A stretch of DNA of 64,000 nt, taken from positions 37,227 to 101,226 of the forward strand of contig DKIV01000033.1 of NCBI GenBank assembly GCA_002454425.1, read 5' to 3'. Positions 52,808 to 62,334 of the stretch are shown in pieces. A program made the translations under genes and the position numbers. The notes below the pieces were generated by a model, which was not told the DNA's origin, did not search any database, and saw nothing but the letters and a program-made list of their open reading frames with translations. Source of the DNA: Sphingobacteriaceae bacterium UBA6709 (GTDB taxonomy: Bacteria > Bacteroidota > Bacteroidia > Sphingobacteriales > Sphingobacteriaceae). The stretch's first letter is position 1. Every line of letters starts with the position of its first letter.

Positions 52808-53815
52808 TTAAAGAACAGATTTTACTGTTTTAATAATTCTTGCAGCAACCTTATATGGATCTGCAGCTGAATTTGGACGACGGTCTTCAAGATAGCCTTT
52901 CCAGCCTCTTTCAACAGTAGCCAAAGGAATACGGATTGAAGCACCGCGGTCAGAAACCCCATAAGAGAAGTCATTGATAGAGGCTGTTTCATGCTTTCCT
53001 GTTAAACGCAGGTGGTTGTCGGCTCCGTAAACTTCAATATGTTCTTTCACAACAGGACGGAACGCTTCACAGATCTTGTCATAAGTTTCTTTATTGCCCG
53101 CTTCGCGAAGAACAGTGTTTGAGAAGTTTGCATGCATTCCTGATCCGTTCCAGTCAAGCTCGCCGAGTGGTTTACAATGCCAGTTAACACTTACTCCGTA
53201 CTTTTCGCCAATACGCTCAAGTAAATAGCGGCCGATCCAGATCTGGTCTCCAGCCTCTTTAGCACCTTTGGCAAAGATCTGGAATTCCCACTGTCCTGCG
53301 GCAACCTCCGCGTTAATACCTTCGACATTTAAACCTGCCTCAAGACATGCGTCTAAATGCTCCTCAACGATCTCTCTTCCAAAAGCGTTTTTCGCGCCAA
53401 CGGAACAGTAGTAAGGACCCTGCGGTGCTGGGTAGCCATTTACAGGAAAACCTAGCGGTTTGTTAGTTTCGATGTCCCACAGGAAGTATTCTTGCTCAAA
53501 TCCGAACCAGAAATCATTATCATCATCGTCAATAAGTGCACGACCGTTGGATGGGTGAGGAGTGCCGCCTGCAGCAAGAACTTCACACATTACCAGATAA
53601 GCGTCCTTGCGCTGAGGATCTTTGCAAATATAAACCGGCTTAAGAATACAGTCTGATGAACCCCCTGGTGCCTGCTCTGTCGATGATCCATCGAAGCTCC
53701 AGTATGCACAATCTTCTAATTTTCCACTAAAATTTTTCTCGATTTTAGTTTTACTACGCAGACTCTGGGTTGGTTTGTAGCCATCCAACCAAATGTATTC
53801 TAATTTAGTCGCCAT
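52808..53815 (-). CDS. Glutamine synthetase, type II-like
   Basis: A 335-residue enzyme from the ATG at 53815 (MATKLEYIWLDGYKPTQSLR); the longer open frame upstream adds 44 residues of unlike composition. It makes glutamine from glutamate and ammonia. Visible: beta-grasp start, WSFDGSSTEQAPGGSSDCIL, FGFEQEYFLWD, NVEGINAEVAAGQWEFQI and HETASINDFSYGVSDRGASI. Length and motifs fit the eukaryote-like GSII group present in many Bacteroidota. It is divergent from a GS-family ligase gene with about 300 bases between. Confidence 0.93.
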   Translation of the reverse strand: MATKLEYIWLDGYKPTQSLRSKTKIEKNFSGKLEDCAYWSFDGSSTEQAPGGSSDCILKPVYICKDPQRKDAYLVMCEVLAAGGTPHPSNGRALIDDDDNDFWFGFEQEYFLWDIETNKPLGFPVNGYPAPQGPYYCSVGAKNAFGREIVEEHLDACLEAGLNVEGINAEVAAGQWEFQIFAKGAKEAGDQIWIGRYLLERIGEKYGVSVNWHCKPLGELDWNGSGMHANFSNTVLREAGNKETYDKICEAFRPVVKEHIEVYGADNHLRLTGKHETASINDFSYGVSDRGASIRIPLATVERGWKGYLEDRRPNSAADPYKVAARIIKTVKSVL

Positions 53816-54121
53816 TTTGTTAATGATTTCAGGAAAAATGTTAAATTTTAAATTCGATACAATAAATGTAGGGAGATTTTTAATAAAAATATAAAAATGT
53901 TTTAAAAATTTTAAAAAAATATCCATTAAAGCTCCTTTGTTGTACAATTGTGCATTTTAAGCCTTTAAAAATCTGTTTAGTGTTGCAACGTGTACTTTTT
54001 CGCTCATTGCCCTTCTGGTAAATACTTGCTTCCTTTTGTAGTCTACCTGCTAAGCTTGCTTTTTTTAAATTGCGTATTTGTGTCAATAATTAATAATTTG
54101 CATGTTCTATAATGATACTGC
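53816..54121. other. Divergent promoter region between two glutamine synthetase-family genes
   Basis: About 305 AT-rich bases with no other gene. TTTG at 54077-54080 and ATAATTTG at 54093-54100 resemble Bacteroidetes promoter parts but not at the standard spacing. Shared nitrogen control of both genes is possible. Confidence 0.35.
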
Positions 54122-55471
54122 ATGACGACAAATCCTCTTTTGAATTTTCTTACTGACGATTCCGTTCGTCATGTTAAGGTAGGCTTTGCTGATATTGATG
54201 GCGTATTGCGCGGAAAAGTCATACACAAAGAAAAGTTTCTTGATAGCCTCACAAACGGACTGCGTTTTTGTGATGTTACCTTTGGCTGGGACACTCAGGA
54301 TGCTTTATATGAACAGCCATCGGTTACCGGTTGGCATACAGGTTTTCCTGACACTACCTGTTATCCGGATCTTAGCACCGCGCGTTTGGTGCCTTATCAG
54401 GAAAATACCCCCTTTGTGTTGGCCGATTTCGGAGAAGGAGGTGCTTCTTTTTGTCCGCGAACGCTCTTACGTACTGTCGCGGCGCGCTGTCAGCAGATGG
54501 GGTATCATGCAGAATGCGCACAGGAATTTGAATGGTATAACTTTAAAGAAACCCCTCAATCCATCAGAGAGAAAGGATATCGCGATCTGCGCCCTCTGAG
54601 TCCGGGAATGTTCGGATATTCCCTTTTACGCACCTCTCAACATTCCGAATATTACTACGATCTCTTCCGTCAGTTCGAAGGTTTAAATATTGAATTAGAG
54701 GGCCTGCATACCGAAACTGGTCCCGGGGTATATGAAGCTGCTATTGCGCACGCTCCTCTGCGCAGGTCTGCGGACGAAGCCTTTCTATTTAAAAGCGCCG
54801 TGAAAGAGATTGCCGCCCTACACGGGATTACGGCGAGCTTTATGGCTAAGTTCAACGCTAGCTTGCCGGGATGCAGCGGTCATATACATCAAAGTCTATG
54901 GTCTGCCGATGGTAAGCGCAATATGTTCTATGATGCTGCCGCTCCTCATAAGATGAGCCAGCTTATGGAGCATTTTCTTGCCGGGCAGCTTTACTGTCTT
55001 CCCTTTATAATGCCCATGTATGCCCCCACGATTAATAGTTATAAACGACTTGTTGAAGGTGCATGGGCACCCACTCGCCTTTCCTGGGGCGTCGAAAACA
55101 GAACTTGTGCTGTACGCGTGATAAACAATCACGAGAAATATACCCGTCTGGAAATGCGGGTTCCGGGATCAGATTCCAATCCCTATTTAGCCATTGCGGC
55201 CTCCCTTGCTTCGGGACTGTATGGTGTCGCTAATAAATTACCATTGGAATTGCCGCTCGTCACAGGCAATGCTTATGCACAGTCGGACGCACTGAGACTA
55301 CCAAGCGATCTGAAAGCCGCAACGGACAAAATGAAAGGATCGGAAATTGCTGCACAGTTGTTTGGCGCCGACTTTTGTGCTCACTTCATTCAGTCGCGGG
55401 AATGGGAGTGGAAGCAGTATGCCGCTTCGGTAAGTGATTGGGAGCTATCCCGTTATTTTGAGATAATATAA
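54122..55471 (+). CDS. Glutamine synthetase-family ligase (GSI/PuuA-like)
   Basis: A 449-residue member of the class I GS fold. It has GFADIDGVLRGK at the start, the metal-binding EFEWYNF and LHTETGPGVYEAAIAH, the catalytic GCSGHIHQSL, and NSYKRLVEGAWAPTRLSWG. Because a separate GSII is next door, this one is more likely a gamma-glutamyl ligase acting on an amine or similar substrate (as PuuA, GlnA3 or GlnT do). It is followed after 1 base by an APH-like kinase, then a HAD-IIA phosphatase and TatD hydrolase, in one operon. Confidence 0.88.
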   Translation: MTTNPLLNFLTDDSVRHVKVGFADIDGVLRGKVIHKEKFLDSLTNGLRFCDVTFGWDTQDALYEQPSVTGWHTGFPDTTCYPDLSTARLVPYQENTPFVLADFGEGGASFCPRTLLRTVAARCQQMGYHAECAQEFEWYNFKETPQSIREKGYRDLRPLSPGMFGYSLLRTSQHSEYYYDLFRQFEGLNIELEGLHTETGPGVYEAAIAHAPLRRSADEAFLFKSAVKEIAALHGITASFMAKFNASLPGCSGHIHQSLWSADGKRNMFYDAAAPHKMSQLMEHFLAGQLYCLPFIMPMYAPTINSYKRLVEGAWAPTRLSWGVENRTCAVRVINNHEKYTRLEMRVPGSDSNPYLAIAASLASGLYGVANKLPLELPLVTGNAYAQSDALRLPSDLKAATDKMKGSEIAAQLFGADFCAHFIQSREWEWKQYAASVSDWELSRYFEII

Positions 55472-55472
55472 T

Positions 55473-56507
55473 ATGGACTGGTCAAGAATAATAAAGAAGG
55501 CTTGGAAGGTCTATGATTCTTCCCGAAGTGTGTTGCAAATTAGCGATATAAGTGCCAGGGTTTCCACAAATCACGTCTTTCGCGTGGTGCTCGACGATGA
55601 TGAAATGGTTATCGCCAAGTTGTCTTATTTTGGTAAATATGAGCACTTTAAGGAAGATCATCGCATTATTCATTCATTGGCGAATAACCTGTTATATCCA
55701 AATGAAAATCTCCTGGCGAAGTCCTTATTGAAAAATAATCGCGTATTTACATATCATTACAAGACCTCAACAATCGATGCCTGGGTGGTATTTTACAATC
55801 CCGTACGCGTATTGCACCGGCTGCCAAAGATATTGTCTGAAGAGCAGATCCGTCGACTGGGGCAGCAGATGGCACGTCTTCATCGCGCCTGTTCCCGTGC
55901 CACGAAGGTTTTGCCAAAATCGTCTAAAACGCTAAGCTCTGACGTGCGTAGTCTGATGCGCTTTCTTTCGCGTCCGCGTATCAATACATTTAATGAAATG
56001 CAAACCGCGGTGTTAAAACAGCATTGCGAGTATTTCCTGGAAAACAAGCTTAAGCTCAGAGCTTCCCGCTTCGAGAAGATACCCGTTTTTATCGACTGGA
56101 ATATCGGCAATTTTTCAGTTACCAATAATACGAAGTTGTTCTCTCGGTGGGACTATGATTGGTTTAGAATGAGTAGCAGGATGATGGATTTCTATTTCCT
56201 GGCTCGTGTGGTTTCCAGCGTTGGCGACCGTACGGTATTTTCCTATCTCATAGATCCGCTGAAGGAGGAACGTTTCCTTTGGTTTCTTCAGGAGTATCAT
56301 CAAATAAATCCGCTTACGGCCAACGAGGTTCGTTTTCTGAAGGAAGTGTACCGATTCTTTATTCTAAATTATGTCATTAAAGACGGAAGCTATTTTTTTA
56401 ATGAACAATACGCCCGGAAGTTGCAGGAGGAGGCTTTTGACATTTATCTCCCTTCGATTGATAGCTTTGATCCTGAAAAAATAATAAAAGTACTTAATCT
56501 GCAATAG
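55473..56507 (+). CDS. APH/choline-kinase-like phosphotransferase
   Basis: A 344-residue kinase-fold protein. The N-lobe has VSTNHVFRVVLDDDEMVIAKL (Lys in the ATP site). The Brenner-type motif is FIDWNIGNF instead of HxDxxxxN, and DYDW supplies the metal-binding Asp. This is typical of aminoglycoside phosphotransferase/homoserine-kinase-like enzymes, here with a degenerate His. It starts 1 base after the GS-like ligase gene and precedes the HAD phosphatase by 5 bases. Its substrate is probably the same as or linked to that of the ligase. Confidence 0.8.
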   Translation: MDWSRIIKKAWKVYDSSRSVLQISDISARVSTNHVFRVVLDDDEMVIAKLSYFGKYEHFKEDHRIIHSLANNLLYPNENLLAKSLLKNNRVFTYHYKTSTIDAWVVFYNPVRVLHRLPKILSEEQIRRLGQQMARLHRACSRATKVLPKSSKTLSSDVRSLMRFLSRPRINTFNEMQTAVLKQHCEYFLENKLKLRASRFEKIPVFIDWNIGNFSVTNNTKLFSRWDYDWFRMSSRMMDFYFLARVVSSVGDRTVFSYLIDPLKEERFLWFLQEYHQINPLTANEVRFLKEVYRFFILNYVIKDGSYFFNEQYARKLQEEAFDIYLPSIDSFDPEKIIKVLNLQ

Positions 56508-56512
56508 TCAGC

Positions 56513-57373
56513 ATGCCTATGAATTCAATACATTCGTTTTCCGAGATTGTCGGGAAATATAAAGTAATATTTTTCGATGCTTTCGGGGTGCTGAAAAATT
56601 ATAAAGGACTGGTGCCCGGCATTGATCGCACCTTTCAATATCTGCATGATAAGAAGAAGGAGTATTACATCGTAACTAACGACGCGTCGCGGAGCCCTAC
56701 ACAACTGGCGGAGAAATACCATCAGGCAGGACTGCACGCCATAAGCAAAGACCGGATCGTGTCTTCGGGGATGCTAGCTAAGGAGTATATCAATCTGAAG
56801 GTTAAATCTGGTATCGTCGCATATCTGGGCACTCCCGATTCTGCCCATTACATCGAAGGAGAGGGCATAGAGGTGCTTCCTGTAAGTCAAATTAATACAC
56901 ATAATGTTGATGATGTTAATGCTTTGGTATTCCTTGATGATGAGGGGTTCGACTGGAATTCGGACCTTAACAAAACCGTCAATCTTCTTCGTAAGCGTAC
57001 TATTCCAACCATTGTCGCCAATACTGATGATGCTTACCCCTTGAATCTCGGAGAGATTTGCATTGCTGTGGGAAGTGTGGCTACGATGATTGAAAATATC
57101 GTGGGCAAGAAGTTTATAAGATTTGGCAAGCCTGATTCACAAATGTTTATCTTTGCTTATGAGCGCGTGCGACGGCATATGCATGTTACTAAAGATCAGA
57201 TTCTAATGGTTGGCGATACGTTGAATACTGATATTATGGGCGGAAATAAGTTCGGTCTTGATACTGCGCTGGTACTCTCCGGCAATACGCTTCCTACGGA
57301 TGTTGAAAGCAGAATAAATAGCAGCGGCATTCTTCCTACCTATATTTGTCCCTCTGCCGTTGTCGATTATTGA
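56513..57373 (+). CDS. HAD-IIA-family phosphatase (NagD/PLP-phosphatase-like)
   Basis: A 286-residue enzyme. Nucleophile motif FFDAFGVL (DxxG form with the second Asp replaced), motif II YIVTNDASRSP, and motif III/IV KFIRFGKPDSQMF with MVGDTLNTDIMGG. These belong to subfamily IIA, which includes NagD, PLP and phosphoglycolate phosphatases. The usual second catalytic Asp of DxD reads Phe (DAF), which is unusual and may lower activity. Its stop overlaps the TatD start (TGATG). Confidence 0.85.
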   Translation: MPMNSIHSFSEIVGKYKVIFFDAFGVLKNYKGLVPGIDRTFQYLHDKKKEYYIVTNDASRSPTQLAEKYHQAGLHAISKDRIVSSGMLAKEYINLKVKSGIVAYLGTPDSAHYIEGEGIEVLPVSQINTHNVDDVNALVFLDDEGFDWNSDLNKTVNLLRKRTIPTIVANTDDAYPLNLGEICIAVGSVATMIENIVGKKFIRFGKPDSQMFIFAYERVRRHMHVTKDQILMVGDTLNTDIMGGNKFGLDTALVLSGNTLPTDVESRINSSGILPTYICPSAVVDY

Positions 57374-58041
57374 TGTTCGTCGATATACATACTCATAGCG
57401 TAAGGCCGTCTGCAGACACCGTCAAGGTGGTCAATCACATCGTTCAGGTCGACGACCGCTTGCATGGCATGCAAGATGCCTCCTTGTATAGATCGGCGGG
57501 AATTCATCCCTGGCATCTCAGTCAGGAGAATGGAGCCGCGCTGTTGGAGCGCTTAACACAATTGGCTGCGAGGCCTTCGATAACATTCATTGGGGAATGT
57601 GGAATCGATAAATTAAGAGGGCCTTCGTTGGCGTATCAGGCAGATGTTTTTGTGAAGCAGCTGGAGCTGGCAATTGCGCTCAATAAACCGGTCATTATTC
57701 ATTGTGTCAAAGCTTTTAATGAGCTGGAAGCCGTGTTGCGCAAGGTGAAACCCTCGGTGCCGGTTATCATACATGGCTTCAATGGTAAGGTAGAACTTGG
57801 GCGTCAGCTGAGCCGCTTGGGTGTGTATTTCTCCTTTGGCGCGGCCCTACTGAATTCCGGGTCAAATGCAGTAAGGTTTATGGCTGAAGTAGCTGAGGAT
57901 CGTTTCTTTCTTGAGACTGACACTGCCGATATACATGTTTCTGAGTTGTACAATGTAGTGGCAGGAATACGAAACGTGGATAGTGTCTTATTAAAAGCCG
58001 ACCTATACCGGCGATTCCTGCAATTGAAAGGTGAGGGGTAA
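57373..58041 (+). CDS. TatD-family metal-dependent hydrolase
   Basis: A 222-residue enzyme; the ATG at 57373 overlaps the HAD stop. Metal-binding motifs: FVDIHTHS (5'-end HxH), AGIHPWHL, IGECGID, VIIHCVKA, IIHGFNG and FLETDT. TatD proteins are TIM-barrel nucleases/phosphoesterases. It is slightly shorter than the usual 260 residues. It is the last gene of the ligase-kinase-phosphatase operon. Confidence 0.9.
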   Translation: MFVDIHTHSVRPSADTVKVVNHIVQVDDRLHGMQDASLYRSAGIHPWHLSQENGAALLERLTQLAARPSITFIGECGIDKLRGPSLAYQADVFVKQLELAIALNKPVIIHCVKAFNELEAVLRKVKPSVPVIIHGFNGKVELGRQLSRLGVYFSFGAALLNSGSNAVRFMAEVAEDRFFLETDTADIHVSELYNVVAGIRNVDSVLLKADLYRRFLQLKGEG

Positions 58042-58052
58042 GGCTTAGAAAG

Positions 58053-58700
58053 CTAGTTGTTCAGCATGAATGAAGTCAATCCTGCGGCAAGAATTCTTTC
58101 GTCCTTCAGATCTAATATTTCCACTCTTAGCGTATAGAAGCCAGCTGGCAGATCCCTGATACCCAGAAGCCATCCCGTGTTATCGTATTTTATAATAGTG
58201 CTAACTACTTTTCCTTCTTTAATGACAATTAACCTTTTTTTGTTGCTCAGATAAGCGCTTGAATTGCATAAGCCAAAGCATTTTCGGTCCTCATTACTTC
58301 CCGGATAGGATGACTCCTTCATCCATATTCCCAGGTCTGTTTTCAATCCTGGTGGAAGAGGTTCAGCATTTGGCAGCGTTGATTGTGAATTATCTTGCCC
58401 GGCTACGGTCAGCGGAGGGGTTACCGGTGTCGTGGGCTGGGTAGGAGGAGCAGGAGCTGGTACTGCTTTTGTGTCGTTGACCGATGTATCACCTACGTTA
58501 ACCGTTGTTGGAGAAATAATATACATAGGTATTGTTTTTGTACTATTATCCAAGGTGTCATGTATAACGAGGGTATCTCTATCTTGTATGTAAATGGTAT
58601 CATTGTGTTTTACCACTACATTCTTCACGATCTCCTCTTTTGTGCACGCTGACACGATAAATAAGATAAAGAGAAAAGGTACTACTAATGTGCGTAACAT
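58053..58700 (-). CDS. Lipoprotein of unknown function
   Basis: A 215-residue protein with lipobox VSAC (Cys19). A long low-complexity Pro/Thr/Val linker (APAPPTQPTTPVTPPLTV) follows, then a C-terminal domain of about 100 residues with a beta-sandwich-like layout (VVSTIIKYDNTGWLLGIRDL, PAGFYTLRVEILDLKDERIL) and a Cys pair CFGLCN. This suggests a surface adhesion-type or structural domain. It converges on tatD with a 12-base gap. Confidence 0.7.
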   Translation of the reverse strand: MLRTLVVPFLFILFIVSACTKEEIVKNVVVKHNDTIYIQDRDTLVIHDTLDNSTKTIPMYIISPTTVNVGDTSVNDTKAVPAPAPPTQPTTPVTPPLTVAGQDNSQSTLPNAEPLPPGLKTDLGIWMKESSYPGSNEDRKCFGLCNSSAYLSNKKRLIVIKEGKVVSTIIKYDNTGWLLGIRDLPAGFYTLRVEILDLKDERILAAGLTSFMLNN

Positions 58701-59060
58701 TTTGAACGTAAATTTTGTCAGGCAAAGTTTTAATTTACGGGTAATTCTTGCAATGATCTTGATCAGTCTTGTGAGTGATTGCCATTTATTAAATGGACAA
58801 CATTTACAATTCGTTATTCTAATGATGCGGTGAAGCGAAACATTTTAGGAATCTCGATAACGCTACCGGATATTATGAAGTGTTTTGTATGCCACATTCC
58901 CTGTCTTTCGGAGATAATTAAAAATCTGTTTTTGAAACGCAATAAGAAGATGTTGATCCAATATCTACGTTTAGATATTTGAGTATCTTTGGGGTTCTAA
59001 AAGAGCTATTGACCGATTCTTTAAGAATCGGCCGTGGTGATATTAAATGTAAATTACATT
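58701..59060. other. Intergenic region between the lipoprotein and tcdA
   Basis: About 360 bases. Several short frames here have no recognisable content. It ends with the palindrome at 59013-59031, 30 bases before the tcdA start. Confidence 0.4.
59013..59031. repeat. Perfect palindrome CCGATTCTTTAAGAATCGG
   Basis: Nine-base arms around one central base, 30 bases upstream of tcdA. It could be an operator or a small hairpin in the leader. Confidence 0.5.
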
Positions 59061-59861
59061 ATGGCTAATTTAAGCTGGTTATCGCGTTCAGCGTTATTGG
59101 TGGGCGATGAAGGAATTGAAAAGTTACAACAATCGCATGTTCTGGTAGTAGGATTGGGCGGTGTCGGTTCTTTTGCCGCCGAATTTATCTGTCGCTCTGG
59201 TGTTGGGGAGATGACCATTGTGGATGGTGATGTTGTCGATCCTTCAAATAGAAATCGTCAGTTGCCAGCCCTGGCAACAAACCACGGCGTACAAAAGGCG
59301 GAAATTATGGCGCAACGTCTCAAGGATATCAATCCTGACCTTAAGTTGCATGTCATTCCTGACTTTCTCAGTCCTAAACGTTGCCGCGAGATATTGGAAC
59401 AAAAGTTTGACTATGTGATGGACTGCATAGACAGTGTGACACCAAAGTTATATCTGCTTGCTACTGCCTATGAATCGGGGCAGCGCATTGTAAGTTCCAT
59501 GGGCGCGGGAGGGAAGGTTGATCCTACAAAAATCAGGGTGGCTGATTTATTGGAAACTTACGAATGTCAATTTGCTCACTATGTTCGCAAGCGTGTGAAG
59601 AAGCTTAAGGTAGGACCAGGGGTTAAAGCTGTTTTTTCTACGGAAATGGTGATGAAAGAATCGCTCATAATGACCGATGGTTCGAATTTTAAGCGCTCGG
59701 CGTATGGCACAATATCATATCTGCCCGCTGCCTTTGGCGGAGTAGTGGCGTCTGTTGTTATCAGGGACCTGCTGGGATTTGAATATCCTTTGGAGGAGCG
59801 CCCCGCGGCTATGAAGCGTATCGATAATCGCGTGAAGAAATCTACGAAGAAAAAGATATAG
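59061..59861 (+). CDS. tcdA: tRNA threonylcarbamoyladenosine dehydratase
   Basis: A 266-residue ATP-dependent enzyme of the E1/ThiF/MoeB fold that cyclises t6A37 in tRNA. The start at 59061 (MANLSWLSRSALLVGDEG) is chosen over a longer frame. ATP site VVGLGGVGSFAAEFIC, then DGDVVDPSNRNRQ, CIDSVTPKLYLL, and SSMGAGGKVDPTKIRV are typical of TcdA/CsdL. It is single, followed by a strong terminator. Confidence 0.92.
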   Translation: MANLSWLSRSALLVGDEGIEKLQQSHVLVVGLGGVGSFAAEFICRSGVGEMTIVDGDVVDPSNRNRQLPALATNHGVQKAEIMAQRLKDINPDLKLHVIPDFLSPKRCREILEQKFDYVMDCIDSVTPKLYLLATAYESGQRIVSSMGAGGKVDPTKIRVADLLETYECQFAHYVRKRVKKLKVGPGVKAVFSTEMVMKESLIMTDGSNFKRSAYGTISYLPAAFGGVVASVVIRDLLGFEYPLEERPAAMKRIDNRVKKSTKKKI

Positions 59862-59864
59862 GGG

Positions 59865-59930
59865 ACTTAATGCCTGCGACGAAGAGGTCGTTCTTGCTCG
59901 CAGGCATTAAGTGCTGATTTTTTAGCAAAT
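59865..59930 (+). terminator. Terminator after tcdA
   Basis: Perfect 15-bp stem ACTTAATGCCTGCGA/TCGCAGGCATTAAGT with an 18-base loop, then GCTGATTTTTTAG. May act on both strands. Confidence 0.9.
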
Positions 59931-59951
59931 ACACGATGTTGTCCCGACACG

Positions 59952-61040
59952 CTAGTTATTTATAAGCTCTGCGCTTGCTTCCGGACGCTGTATATTACCG
60001 TTAATAAAGAGTGTCTGCGTAGGATATGCGAACTCTATGTCGTTGTCGGCAAACTTGTCTAATATGTCAAAGCCTATGCTTTGCTGGCGATCCATATATA
60101 GTGCGTAGTCTGGACTTAATACATAATAAATAAATTCGAAGTCGAGACTTGATGCTCCGAATCCGGAGAAGTGTCCCCGGTCGAGACGTATATCTTCTTT
60201 AGAACTGATGATGGCTTTGACCAAATCAGGAATCGCTTTAATCTTTTCCGGCGGCGTATCATAGGTAACGCCCAATTTCAGCACGATCCGACGCTCCTGC
60301 ATCTTCTTGAAATTCTGTAGCGGGTTATTGGTAAGGTAAGTATTCGCGCATACCAGCTGCTCGCCATTGAGTGTTTTGATGCGGGTAGTTTTTATGCCGA
60401 CTTTCTCAATAGTCCCTGATTTGTCGCCCACGGATACAAAGTCGCCAATCTCAAAAGGACGATCAAAGAAGATGATGAAGTAGCTGAACAGGTCGCCCAG
60501 GATCGTCTGTGCTGCTAACGCAATGGCGATACCTCCAATACCTAGTCCGGTGATGATGGTAGTTACATTATATCCCAGATTGTTGATGACGAACACAATG
60601 CCGATCACCCAGATGGCAATATTTACCAGAATAAGGATTCCTCGCGCCTGTTTCTTTTTTATCTCAGCATCGGCACCTCTTCCTAAAAACGAAAAGATGA
60701 AATGTCGTATCAGCGACGAAATGATGGCGATGGCAAAATAAAGCATTGCAAACATGAATGCCACGTGAATGACCTTGGAGACTTTTACAGGTAGTAATAA
60801 GGAATGAATGGCCGAGTAGAAGAGAATGACGTACAGCATGGGCACTCCCGATCTTTCAATTACGTCTACAATGAAATCGTCAAAGTTGCTTTGTGTTCTC
60901 GTTACCAGTTCTTTGAGCTTTCTTAAAAGAATCCTTTTTATGTTATAAAGGATAATGATTCCAACTAAGAGTACCGCAATGAACACCGCCCAGTTTTCGA
61001 GGGTGTTACCTAAGAATTTCATTCCTAATATTTCTTCCAT
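59952..61040 (-). CDS. MscS-family small-conductance mechanosensitive channel
   Basis: A 362-residue inner-membrane channel with about four helices before the MscS core. The pore-lining helix region is LGIGGIAIALAAQTILGDLF, followed by the beta domain FDRPFEIGDFVSVGDKSGTI and ERIVLKLGVTYDTPPEKIKA. Such channels open on osmotic downshock. It stands alone between tcdA and a GH43 gene. Confidence 0.92.
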   Translation of the reverse strand: MEEILGMKFLGNTLENWAVFIAVLLVGIIILYNIKRILLRKLKELVTRTQSNFDDFIVDVIERSGVPMLYVILFYSAIHSLLLPVKVSKVIHVAFMFAMLYFAIAIISSLIRHFIFSFLGRGADAEIKKKQARGILILVNIAIWVIGIVFVINNLGYNVTTIITGLGIGGIAIALAAQTILGDLFSYFIIFFDRPFEIGDFVSVGDKSGTIEKVGIKTTRIKTLNGEQLVCANTYLTNNPLQNFKKMQERRIVLKLGVTYDTPPEKIKAIPDLVKAIISSKEDIRLDRGHFSGFGASSLDFEFIYYVLSPDYALYMDRQQSIGFDILDKFADNDIEFAYPTQTLFINGNIQRPEASAELINN

Positions 61041-61221
61041 TTATATGCTCCTGTTTTGAGTATGTCGTAACGCGCTGATTTGTGAAGTATGCGTTAGGCA
61101 TGCGTGACTTCCTCGAGCGCTAGTGTACCGAAATGTTTTCGGTTGGCGACGAAATTAAGGATTTTTGCTGAATTAGGAGCGGATGCTGCCCAGATGGAAG
61201 CACCGGGGCAGCGCATAGAAC

Positions 61222-62334
61222 TCAGGATCCAAAGGAGTTCAGTGTCCAGCTGTCGGCCCAGGAGAGCTCTGGCTTTTCTGCCTTAAAGGTAATAGGAAGC
61301 CAGATATAGCGTCCATCGATGGCATTTTTCGGTTGCCATTTATCAGCCATAAATATAAATGCGTTCTTTTTGCCAGCCACAGGAAGAATAAAGGTGCTTT
61401 GACCTCCGTAAGTGAGCCCTGCCCCCTCTCCCTGGCATGGGTTGCCTTCGTACTTCCAAGGCCCATAAATTGAGGAAGCGACAAACAAGCGTGCCGCATT
61501 GGGTGCCCAGCCGGTACATGCAGATCCGATCATATAGTACTTGCCGTTTCGTTTAAATATGGCAGGAGCTTCGGTTTGAAATCCCGGATAAACTCTGCTG
61601 AACTTTCCGGTATGGGATGTATAGCTCTTGTCGAGTTCTGCGATATGGAGGGTCATGTTCTCTTCAGAGGAGAAAATATGATAGGCCTTGCCATCGTCAT
61701 CGACATACAAGGTCATGTCTCTGCACATCTGTCCCCCTTTCCAATCTCTGCAGAAAATGCTGTCAGTATTGTTTGCAGGCTTTTCCACGTTAATATGCTC
61801 GGCGACGGGTATGCCGGAAGGGTAGAAGGGCATCTTGCCTGCATTGGGGCGTAAGCTCTTGATGAACGTATAAGGTCCCGTGGGACGATCTGCCGTCGCA
61901 AGTCCCGCGCGTGCTGCCCAATACCCTTTGTCCTTCAACTCGAGGTGAAACCACATTACATATTTCCTGGTACGTTTATTGTAAATCACCTTGGGGCGTT
62001 CAATAATACATCCTCGAACGATGTCGCTCTCAGGATCATCCGAAACGCTCAGCGCGATGCCGGCGTCTTTCCAGTGGTACAGGTCTTTTGACGTGTAGCA
62101 ATGCACGCCTACCTGAGCGGTGTTGCCTTTACTGCCCTCAACTTTATGTTCTCCAAACCAGTAATACGTTCCTTTTTGATAAAGGACGCCGCCGCCATGC
62201 GCATTGATATGAATGCCATTATTATCTTTCCAGATGGCAGCGGGTTCGAAGGTTTGTTGTTGTGCATTAACATTGCTTAATATGAACACGTAGGGGAGTA
62301 GCACCAATATCTGCACCAGTTTTGTTGCTTTCAT
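61222..62334 (-). CDS. Glycoside hydrolase family 43 enzyme
   Basis: A 370-residue exported enzyme with a signal peptide (ending LSNVNAQ). The five-bladed propeller start is IHINAHGGGVLYQKGTYYWF GEHK, and acid residues are likely in the IERPKVIYN blade and the TEAPAIFKRNGKYYM blade. This form resembles the GH43 subgroup that includes exo-galactanases. It would remove sugars from plant or host glycans in the periplasm. No SusCD pair is nearby. Confidence 0.85.
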   Translation of the reverse strand: MKATKLVQILVLLPYVFILSNVNAQQQTFEPAAIWKDNNGIHINAHGGGVLYQKGTYYWFGEHKVEGSKGNTAQVGVHCYTSKDLYHWKDAGIALSVSDDPESDIVRGCIIERPKVIYNKRTRKYVMWFHLELKDKGYWAARAGLATADRPTGPYTFIKSLRPNAGKMPFYPSGIPVAEHINVEKPANNTDSIFCRDWKGGQMCRDMTLYVDDDGKAYHIFSSEENMTLHIAELDKSYTSHTGKFSRVYPGFQTEAPAIFKRNGKYYMIGSACTGWAPNAARLFVASSIYGPWKYEGNPCQGEGAGLTYGGQSTFILPVAGKKNAFIFMADKWQPKNAIDGRYIWLPITFKAEKPELSWADSWTLNSFGS

